Shown here: positions 56,511-64,000 of the stretch, piece by piece
Numbering within the stretch: position 1 is the stretch's first letter
How the letters are laid out: every line of letters starts with the position of its first letter
Source: Enoplolaimus lenunculus
Taxonomy: Eukaryota > Nematoda > Enoplea > Enoplida > Thoracostomopsidae
DNA length: 64,000 bases
Direction: 5' to 3'
Assembly (NCBI GenBank): GCA_030248215.1
Contig: JASANG010001737.1
Coordinates: forward strand, 377,001-441,000
Made by a program: the position numbers and the translations under genes
Notes under the pieces: generated by a model
Databases searched by the model: none
What the model saw: only the letters and a program-made list of their open reading frames with translations
What the model was told of the DNA's origin: nothing

Positions 56511-56991
56511 TAATTAATGAAAAATAAACGTTGCCCTGTTATGGTATTTACGGATCAAGAAATTATATTTTTACGCTTATAATTTTAGTCAGATCAGTGG
56601 CCAGCTCAACACGTTAGGCGATGATAAAAACAGTTTCAGGATGATCAATCGACTAATTTCACTGAAGTTGATGGACTAAAACTTTTCGGGAGGTTGACAA
56701 AACGGTGCTACAAGGTTTTAGTCTGCATGGTTGCTTGGCTACAACGTTTGATGGCGGTGTTTCTTAACTATTTGCCGGATTTTTTCTGTTTTCGTCATGG
56801 TTTAAAATTAGGAATCATGATTGCGCTGTATGTTTACATCGAAACCTGCAGAGAGCAAATTGATTTGGACTGTAGATAATTTAATACTTGAAATTAACTA
56901 CAAATTCGAATAGTATTCCAAATCTCTGCGGATGATCATGTGTTCAGTGTTGCTTAATTCAACGGGAAATAATTGCTGCTTTTCTGAAGCA
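56511..56991. other. Non-coding stretch, no feature recognised
   Basis: An ORF at 56694-56879 has no recognisable motif; nothing else is supported. Confidence 0.4.
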
Positions 56992-57175
56992 ATAGCAAAA
57001 AATGGTGAGTCAAATTGGTTCTCTCTGAAATAGGTTTTTCTGGACTACGCAAACTGAGTCAAATTCGACTCACCTGAGTTGCTCAGTGAGTTGAACTTAA
57101 CTCTGGCGGAGTCGAATTTGACTCATTTTGTGGAGTCCCGAAAAGCCTATTTTGGAGAGACTGCAATTTTGCAGT
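56992..57175. mobile_element. Family D foldback MITE, ~155 bp past the gene's stop codon
   Basis: Left AGCAAAAAATGGTGAGTCAA; the right arm ends near GGAGAGACTGCAATTTTGCAG. Three exact TGAGTCA/TGACTCA motifs. It sits 3' of the sulfotransferase gene and could fall in its transcript. Confidence 0.7.
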
Positions 57176-57329
57176 ATTCGGAATCCCAACTTTTCAAGAA
57201 ATGTTTTAAATGCAAACAAAAAGTGGACCAACTGCTGCAATACAACAAGCGTCATAAAATCGACGTTTACATATTCGAACGCTGGTAGAGTTCGCTTACG
57301 CGCCAAAGCGGTTTTAAAGCCAACGTGCT

Positions 57330-58667
57330 CTAGCTAAGTACCCCCCATCCGCCTTCGATTTTATTGGTCCGTAAACAAATCAACGCTTCTTGCTGTACGG
57401 CAGTGGGATAACGCTCGCAAAGTTTACGAACCCATTTCGGTAACGCAATGTCAAACTCAATATAATCAATTCGATAAGTCCTGTAAACCAGTTCAGCTAA
57501 AAGTAGCGAATTTTGAATCTTAGCTTCAGCGTCAGTTTTTCGTTGAGATAAAAACGTAGCCGAAGTATTATGAAACGCTCTCTGTTCAAGGAACGCGTCT
57601 TCGAGATACGGTCCCCAGCCGGAAAATATGATCTCATGGGGCCAGCCGAAAATTGCAAACAGTGCTCGAAGTTGCCATTTTAGTGTTGAAACGTTTGCAC
57701 TATTGTAATAGAACACTTTATCGTAGCTGGATTTGAATAAACAAAATCCACAAAACCAGAATTGCGGATAAAAATGATCCTCGTGCAACGTCCCATAACT
57801 CGCGTTCAAGCTATCACTTGCGCTAAATTGTGCAATATGATGGTAATTACGACGAATAAAGCATTCTAAATCTTTTCGACAGCCATAACAAGTGGACTGA
57901 TGGAGCAGTAGCGTAATCCCTCGGCATTTATCCAACCAACCCGAAAGGAGTCGTTCAAACGGTTCACGAATGACGGCTATTTTCGTCCAATCATCGTCGG
58001 AAAATATTTTCGATCCATAAGTATTGTACCGGTACAGCGGGACGTCCGCAAAACAGCCGTCGTGGATTTCGTCCATTTCACGCTTGGTCATGCCACCTCC
58101 GCCAATATAAGCGCCCCGCCGTCGGCAAAATAACGCTTTTAATTGGGTGCACAAATTTTTCGGGATCCAACATACCATTAACCGCGATCCAGCGTCGAGC
58201 ATGGGAAGATTGTAGCGTTTTGGAAACGGCCACAACGCAACTGGTGTGGTAAACATTGATTCCATCGACCGGCTGCGATTGGGAGTTAAAATGTTCAACG
58301 GTCGAACAGTTTCTGATTGGCGGATTCGGGTGGAACGCAGTGACTGTAGCTCGGGTGAAAGTCGGACGTTGCGTAGGCTGATCGCTTGCCGATATTCAGT
58401 ATCATAGTAGCCAGCTTCGAGATGTACTGATCGGTATAGCGTTATTAGGCATAGTAGTATTGCAATAACGCAACAGTAACGCGTTAATAATCGATACCGA
58501 TGCCTAAGCCAAACTTTGGACGCAATCAACCAATCGTACCACGTTTCAAATTGTTGCAATTGGTCTGAAAAAGTTGAAATGTTTAAATATTTATGTTTTG
58601 TAACTGAGGACTGCTTGGAGTTTATGGCATTAGCTTGGGTCATTTTTGCTCCTATACTTTTCTGCAT
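57330..58667 (-). CDS. Carbohydrate sulfotransferase-like type II membrane protein (445 aa)
   Basis: Likely transfers sulfate from PAPS to a sugar in the Golgi (family knowledge; the acceptor is unknown). A cytoplasmic N-terminal tail of ~62 residues is followed by one membrane segment (about 64-79, YCCVIAILLCLITLY), the usual type II layout. The 5'-phosphosulfate-binding region is at 166-181 (CWIPKNLCTQLKALFC) and the 3'-phosphate-binding region at 230-249 (IAVIREPFERLLSGWLDKC, with R234 and S242). CYGCRKDLECFI (260-271) and HFYPQFWFCGF (298-308) match the cysteine and PQ-W-C pattern I know from nematode members. N-glycosylation sequons lie at 288, 325 and 367. ATG at 58667 is preceded in frame by TAA three codons earlier, and a TGTCAG about 15 nt upstream could be a splice or trans-splice acceptor (inferred). 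A single exon with no breaks and a length typical of the family; it appears intact. No gene neighbour in the window. Confidence 0.9.
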   Translation of the reverse strand: MQKSIGAKMTQANAINSKQSSVTKHKYLNISTFSDQLQQFETWYDWLIASKVWLRHRYRLLTRYCCVIAILLCLITLYRSVHLEAGYYDTEYRQAISLRNVRLSPELQSLRSTRIRQSETVRPLNILTPNRSRSMESMFTTPVALWPFPKRYNLPMLDAGSRLMVCWIPKNLCTQLKALFCRRRGAYIGGGGMTKREMDEIHDGCFADVPLYRYNTYGSKIFSDDDWTKIAVIREPFERLLSGWLDKCRGITLLLHQSTCYGCRKDLECFIRRNYHHIAQFSASDSLNASYGTLHEDHFYPQFWFCGFCLFKSSYDKVFYYNSANVSTLKWQLRALFAIFGWPHEIIFSGWGPYLEDAFLEQRAFHNTSATFLSQRKTDAEAKIQNSLLLAELVYRTYRIDYIEFDIALPKWVRKLCERYPTAVQQEALICLRTNKIEGGWGVLS

Positions 58668-59645
58668 GTATTCTTAAATTCCTGACATTTAGGTATTTGT
58701 AACAGAAATATAAATCGGATTTTAAGACTTTGTTTCATAAACGATTATAACAAGTATTTTTGAAATTTAAGACAAATATGTCTTCAACAAAAAGACTTGT
58801 TTTGCTGATTTTTCAGACAAGTCACTGAAACAAAGTTTTGCGAGTTACAGCGATTCCAAAATTAAAAACTAAAGTTCAATAAAATTCCCAAATATCTCAG
58901 CCTAAGATGCGTCCGTGATAGGTTTGGAGTCCCTGAGCACAGTCCAAAATATATATGCTTGAAATTTGATTCTTTATATATACACTCCAAAGAATAAAAG
59001 CGGGCAATTTGTTTCTAAATAATATAAGAAAATCATTTTTGAATAATGAAAAACACTATTTTTTGAAGAAAAATTTTTTTCTTATAAATTGGCAATAGTG
59101 ATTTCTTGAATACAGGGCTGGATTAAAGTGGTTATAGGCCTGAGTCCCGGATAATTAGCAACCCTTTTATTAGCCATCAGAAGTGCGAAACAAAATTTTG
59201 CTACGAAAGGAATTTCTAGATTTGCGCTTAGAGAAGTCACTTATGATCAGTATCAAAGTCCAATTCACGCAAAATATCGCATTCGATACGCACGATTACA
59301 AGATTTACAAGTCAATTTTGCTTCAAGAATGTTCACAATCGATTCTCAATTGATTCCAGTTTTGAGGGAAAATCGCTCGCCACTGCATCTGAAAACTGTA
59401 CGGACGACTCTGGTTATGCGTTCTTGAGCATATTTTCAGCAAAATTGGCCCGGTTATAGCAGAGCACTGGGGCTTAGGGTCAAAGCGGATGGTGTCTATC
59501 CCCGCTGGGTCGGATTTTTTGTTAAGTCCGACCCAGGTAGACTTAAATTATTGTTCGGGGCTGAGCCGATTTAGGTTAGATTTTAATGTTACCATCCGAA
59601 CCAACGTAGAGACAAACCCCTGAGATGTTTCTACAGTTTAGCTTA
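58668..59645. other. Upstream region of the sulfotransferase gene
   Basis: No other gene. A CAGGGCTGGATTAAAG phrase at 59114 may be one end of a hAT-like element, but the other end was not found. A short hairpin lies at 59505-59536 (CTGGGTCGGA / TCCGACCCAG, 12-nt loop). Confidence 0.4.
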
Positions 59646-60085
59646 CTGTAGTGACCCGAATAAGAGGGGAGACTGATATTTGTTTGGCCTCTCCAGAGGG
59701 TACCCCCTGTTATTCGGTTAGGGACTGTTATTTATTTTTAACTCATGCTCAGCCGCCCTTCGTTACTGATATATATCCGGTACTGCAGTTATCCGTTGAA
59801 TTAAACGTTTATTTGTCTTGTGTCAATAGCTTGAGCGATAATACAAGGTTATATTTAGGAATGTACTTTCAAAATTTAAGTACGCTTTAAAGTTTCGAAC
59901 TCAAATTATTTGGTCTTGGAGTCATTTATGAGCTACAATTAGGGTTAATTGACGTTTATGGACTCTAATTAGGGTTTAGGGACTCTATCCGCCTACGGAC
60001 TGTTATTAGGGATACGGACTCTTATTGATTCGGAGTCAAATTGGGGACCCCCTCTTATTACCCCCTCTTATTCGGGTCAATATAG
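59646..60085 (+). mobile_element. Family K, longest copy
   Basis: CTGTAGTGACCCGAATAAGA at the left; CTCTTATTCGGGTCAATATAG at the right. These ends define the family. The interior has GGACTCTAATTAGGGTTTAG, CTTATTGATTCGGAGTC and paired CCCCCTCTTATTAC phrases. No ORF of interest. Confidence 0.78.
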
Positions 60086-60958
60086 TAGGTTCAACGGCGA
60101 TTTTTGATCCTCATATAAAATTTGCTGAAATCCTATAGAATGTGCGGGGCCGGTTTTCTAACTTTTTGGACCATCCTATTGTACCAATAATTTCCTGTTC
60201 CCTGAAGTCTTTTGTTCGATTCGGATCACCGGTTGTGCGAGTAGTCAGCCTGCCCCGGTGGTCAGAGGCTCCTAGCCCTGAAACATGGGGCAGTGTGGTG
60301 CAGTCGTGGTCCGGCTTTATGCCCGCTTATAGCCGGTTAAAAGTTGCCTGCCTGCTTAACAAAAAACAGTCTAAAATAATTCGGTATTAAGAGACAAGGA
60401 TTGTAAAAATGCGCGGACACTCCAGGTCTGAAAGCGGAGATTCTGTCCCGAATAGTGCTAAACTGATTACTCAACTTTCCATCACACTGGCATAAGTTTT
60501 GGGATCGGTAAGGATAGGTAGCGTAGGCTTAGCTGCCGGGTCCCAGCCTTATAGAAACCATAAAATGAAATAAATCCGAAGTGCATTCTCATCGTTTGGG
60601 AAAGTATCTTGCACACCCTTTTATACAACCAAGCCGAAGAACGCAATCGGTACTTCGAAAAATTCCCATAGCGGTTTTGGTGGCTTGTTAATTGTTATCC
60701 ATTGAAACATGTGGTGGGTTTTCGGTCGATGGCATGTCTCTTTTGGAGGGAAGCTTCGGGTCCGGCTCCCCTGAACCCCATTTAATCCGGCTCCGCATAA
60801 ATTATCACATCCATGTTTTAACGATTTCAGACACAAATCTCTGAGCTGTTTAAATTTTTTTCAAGCCTGCAACTGCTCAAACATTCGAAACACTCAGCAT
60901 AATTGGCCTATAAATAAAATGAAACCAACTCACAGAAGTTATCGCCAGTTGAATTTTA
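60086..60958. other. Non-coding stretch, no gene recognised
   Basis: Locally less AT-rich (60230-60320, 60700-60790). ORFs at 60142-60390 and 60621-60836 (minus) have no recognisable domain. Confidence 0.4.
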
Positions 60959-61181
60959 TACACTGCAAAAAATAGGCTGTCAAATTGACTCTCTGGGAAA
61001 TAGGCTTTTCCTAATTGCACAAACTGAGTCAAAATTCGACTCCGCCAGAGTCAAATTCCATTCACTGAACAGCTCAGTAAGTCAAATTTGACTCTGGGCG
61101 AGTCGAATTTGACTCAGTTTGTGAGTTAGGAAAAGCCTATTTCCCCGAGAGTCAATTTGACTCCCTATTTTTTACAGTGTA
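60959..61181. mobile_element. Family D foldback MITE with intact TA-flanked ends
   Basis: TACACTGCAAAAAATAGGCT at the left and CTATTTTTTACAGTGTA at the right, with long inverted arms. Two exact TGAGTCA/TGACTCA motifs. Confidence 0.85.
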
Positions 61182-61562
61182 CTATAGGTACTTATTCACA
61201 TCCACCACATTAGAGTTTGGATAGAATATATTCAAATGTCTCCCCATATTACTGCTTATTATCATTGTCATAAAGCTTAGGCTTAAGGCTTAGTTTTAAT
61301 GTAAACTTCAAGCTCAAGCCTACGCTTATCACGAGTTGCCCCACACAGCCGCAGTTTTTACACCGTAAAGCGTGTTTTATTACCTGCAATCTGTTCCAAA
61401 TGCTCCCGAAACGTAACCGGTGATTGTGAAGAGCGATTGATTGGCACTTGCTGATATTCCATAAATCTTTTCTAAGACGTTAACTGCTTTTGGATCGAAA
61501 ATATTTTATTCAACATCCTCGCTTTTTGTTCAAATTCAGTTGGGTAACGTGGGAAAATACTC
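61182..61562. other. Non-coding stretch with a B-like core fragment
   Basis: AAGCTTAGGCTTAAGGCTTA and AGCCTACGCTTATCACG at 61274-61335; no ends and no gene. Confidence 0.4.
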
Positions 61563-61730
61563 AGCAAAAAGAAGCCAAAACAAAAAAAACCAAAAAAAAC
61601 AAAACAACAACAGAGCAGCGGGGAGAGAGAAAAAAAAAAAAAAAAAAAAAAAAAAGGCCCAAACCGCCACCCCACCCAACCCAAACACACAGACGGCCCC
61701 CCCCAACCCCCCCCGAAAAAAAAAAAAAAA
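61563..61730. repeat. T-free low-complexity block (A and C runs); suspected assembly artefact
   Basis: No T appears on the plus strand across about 165 bases. The content is A-runs, CCAAAA words, a tract of more than 25 A residues, then CCCACCC-type runs and another A tract. It directly joins the last 29 bases of a family A element, whose first ~240 bases are missing. Lysine- and proline-rich ORFs here are meaningless. Confidence 0.75.
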
Positions 61731-61759
61731 TAGAAAATATTCATGTGAGAAAGGGTTAA
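61731..61759 (+). mobile_element. Family A right-end stub
   Basis: TAGAAAATATTCATGTGAG then AAAGGGTTAA, followed by GCGAAAAATTTTCAAGTTAC, the spacer-like phrase seen next to other A copies. Confidence 0.7.
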
Positions 61760-62275
61760 GCGAAAAATTTTCAAGTTACTATATATCTAAGAGTCCGGGT
61801 CAAATTCCACAAGTGAACTAAGACGTCTGACACAGTGGATAATATTCATGACCAAAAGAGTTAATGTTCATTGTACGTTGACTAGAGTTGCTTTTCCACA
61901 GTATAAATTAAGTAGTTATAAACAACCTAATTTTAGTGAATATCAATTCAGTGAAATCTATGACAAATTTTGATATAGAAATTGCTGGAACCACGGATCT
62001 GGAACCAGAGGTCACATCTCCGATCGATCTCGGTTTGCACCCTATTGTCGGAATGGTATCATTTGTATATTAGTCCAAGTTCGCTATATTCATTCTATGT
62101 GTATTATAATAAATGAAATACAATGCATGATCAAAACATACTTGTGAAACGCGAATAAAACACTGAGCTTTCGGGGAATACCAAAAATATTTTTTGATTC
62201 GGAAGTTTACTGTGTTAGAAGTATTAAGTGCGCGTTTTTAATGTTGCGCTAATGTTTATTATATAATGGGCCATC
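61760..62275. other. Non-coding stretch with a U-like fragment
   Basis: 61990-62060 resembles the right end of element U (GGAACCAGAGG..., GGTTTGCACCC). Otherwise AT-rich, no gene. Confidence 0.4.
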
Positions 62276-62690
62276 TACATAATAATGCGTGCACCAAGGT
62301 AAAAAATTGTCCTAGTCTGAGGAGGGAACTACATCGCTCAGACAGTCTACCTATATAGAATGTCATAAATAGGACCAGTGCCCGAAAAGAGCCTTATGAC
62401 AAACTATACCGCCTTGCTGCAGCATATTATTGTCACAATAGCCTGTGTACGCTAGTGATTTGTTCAGACACTGTAGGTAGGAACTGCATACGCGCAGTCA
62501 ATGTTTACCGCCAACTTTGTACATATGCGCGCGCTATTGCTTGGCGCTGTTTTTCCAACTCGTTATACATTGTGCGTAGCGTTGTCCAGACACCCATCCG
62601 ACAGTGTTTGAAAAACATTTATTGCCTCAGAACACCCGTGCAATGTCCATGTACCCCATCAGCAGCACTGTTTTTGACATAGTTCCTATC
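62276..62690. mobile_element. Possible family O element
   Basis: CATCTACATAATAATGCGTG then GCACCAAGGTAAAAAATTG resembles the start of 5644-6115. The remainder is less AT-rich than its surroundings (ATGCGCGCGC near 62525) and has no recognised gene. Confidence 0.35.
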
Positions 62691-62824
62691 GGGTTACTGG
62701 GCAATTAAATACAAAACGTAGATTTTTTGTTTAGAACAATTATTACGAGTGCTTAGAAACAGTGGTCCATATCAGTGTGGATAAAATCGATCACAACTTA
62801 CTAATCTTATCTTGAGCAGCTTGA

Positions 62825-62925
62825 AAAGTGAGTTTCAAATGAGTTTGAGCTCTCTAGCATATTGATTCTTAAACGAACGCTCTACCGCTGAGCCATGCAG
62901 CTCGGCTTTCTAACAATTTTTATAT
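62825..62925 (-). mobile_element. Diverged copy of the tRNA-derived SINE
   Basis: The minus strand reads AGCTGCATGGCTCAGCGGTAG then AGCGTTCGTTTAAG, an intact box A; box B is worn. It follows the same order as the SINE units at 63189 and 63537. Confidence 0.5.
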
Positions 62926-63188
62926 TCTGCTATATTTGTCGACAGGTAGGATGTTGGCTGTGTATTTGTTTGGTGTCACAAATATTAACAGTAACAAAAA
63001 TATTGTTTTTATTCATTAGTGAGGGTATTTACTTAGCTAGGTGATTGAATGTAAATTACAAAAAACTTTAAAGATGCATAACATGAGCTACAGTATACAC
63101 ATTCAGTGGTGGATCCATGGGGGGCACCCCGGCCGTGGCCCCCCCAACAGCATCTCGACAAAAATTATATAGTGTCAATTGCGGTTCT

Positions 63189-63431
63189 ATGTCAGTCTGG
63201 TAGGATCAGGGACATCAGACCTTTTACTAAGCAGCTGGAAAAGCGGGCTCGAGCGGGGATCGAACTCTCAGCCTACGGACCCTTAAGCGAACACTCTACC
63301 ACTGCGCTACGCAGCCCGCCTGTCCAACTACCATTTTCATCGACTATATTTATCGACCGTATGCTGCCAGCTAGCATACATACAGTGCACTGCGTGCACA
63401 TAACGGACAAGCATGTCTCATATGCTTACAT
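63189..63431 (-). mobile_element. tRNA-derived SINE unit 1
   Basis: On the minus strand GCGGGCTGCGTAGCGCAGTG starts a tRNA-like head: box A TAGCGCAGTGGTAGAG, a CTTAAGG anticodon-like loop, box B GAGTTCGATCCCCGC and AGCCCGC able to pair with GCGGGCT as an acceptor stem. A tail with TTAGTAAAAGGTCTGATGTC follows. The T stem pairs poorly, so a working tRNA is unlikely. Unit 2 repeats it 348 bp on. Confidence 0.65.
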
Positions 63432-63536
63432 GCCCTTATTTTCAACAAGGTCGTCCCTTGACCGTCCATCCTATTTTCGACTGGATACCGTGTTCATAGC
63501 GCGGCAGTTTACCATTGCGCTCACGGCGTAGCCCCC

Positions 63537-63780
63537 ATGTCAGTCTGGTAGGATCAGGGACATCAGACCTTTTACTAAGCAGCTGGAAAAGCGGGGATCG
63601 AACTCTCAGCCTACGGACCCTTAAGCGCCCACTGTACCACTGCGCTACGCAGCCCGCCTGTCCAACTACCATTTTCGTCGACTATATTTGTCGACCGTAT
63701 GCTGCCAGCTAGCATACATACAGTGCACTGCACTATATTGCATGTGCACATAACGGACAAGCATGTCTCACATGCTTACA
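63537..63780 (-). mobile_element. tRNA-derived SINE unit 2 (tandem duplicate)
   Basis: Nearly identical to unit 1 over ~240 bp. It lacks the GCTCGAGCGG segment that completed the acceptor stem, and carries a 10-base insertion (CTATATTGCA) near the other end. The head has AGTGGTACAGTGGGCGC in place of the unit 1 version. The two small differences imply that the duplication is recent. Confidence 0.65.
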
Positions 63781-63786
63781 TTCTAT

Positions 63787-64000
63787 GCTGTTTATTTCTC
63801 TGTTTTATACACAATAGTATAAGCACGCTTTAAAGTTTTGAAGTCACCTTTATTTGGCCCTGGAGCTATTTATGCGCTGCAATTAGGGATAATGGACATT
63901 TATGGACTCTAAGAAGTGTTTAAGGACTCTACCCGCTTACAGACTCTTATTAGGGATACGGAGTCATATTAATTGGGTCTCAAAATGGGGACCCCCCTCT
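63787..64000 (+). mobile_element. Family K copy cut by the window end
   Basis: TATAAGCACGCTTTAAAG, GGAGCTATTTATGCGCTGC, AGGGATAATGGACATTTATG and CTTATTAGGGATACGGAG align with 59855-60055. The right end lies beyond the window. Confidence 0.65.

Noticed and set aside
61490-61821. Lysine/proline-rich ORFs
   Set aside because: They translate the A and C runs of the suspected artefact block.

Overview
The window reads as a gene-poor, AT-rich stretch of an animal nuclear genome that is crowded with small non-autonomous transposons. A nematode is the best guess, for two reasons. The one convincing gene encodes a sulfotransferase whose cysteine layout (C-x-x-C, then CF, then PQ-x-W-x-C) I associate with the expanded nematode carbohydrate-sulfotransferase family. 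Many of the small transposons also carry short arrays of TTAGGC, the usual nematode telomere hexamer. The genus is not determined; a repeat-rich, non-Caenorhabditis genome is inferred. Layout: 593-3538 is a nest of elements. A TIR element (family K) is split by two TTAA-bounded, tRNA-like elements (family A), then comes a 32-bp minisatellite of about 1.26 kb, then an inverted pair of family A. 3700-7500 holds foldback and hAT-like MITEs, plus one long relative with an unplaced small ORF. 8215-11060 is an ~84-bp satellite-like tandem repeat interrupted by the 3' part of a degenerate LINE. From 11.7 to 57 kb there is no convincing gene. That region is a mosaic of dispersed families: B, hAT-like with 8-bp duplications and a TTAGGC core; D, TA-flanked foldbacks rich in TGAGTCA; E, F, H, I, K, L, N, S, V and X; and long (TA)n tracts. 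A 62-bp unit repeated seven times at 17928-18361 is the amplified end of a family B element. The only complete gene is the single-exon, minus-strand sulfotransferase at 57330-58667. 58.7-64 kb returns to elements, plus a T-free low-complexity stretch (61563-61730) that may be an assembly fault and a tandemly duplicated tRNA-derived SINE (63189-63780). The window ends inside another K element. How the parts interact: the elements show a clear order of insertion (A into K, a LINE into the satellite, element Q into a local duplication), and several recur in both orientations with clear target-site duplications. No transposase, LTR element, Polinton, CRISPR array or rRNA was recognised, so every mobile family here appears to depend on proteins encoded elsewhere. 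Family letters are local labels for this window only.
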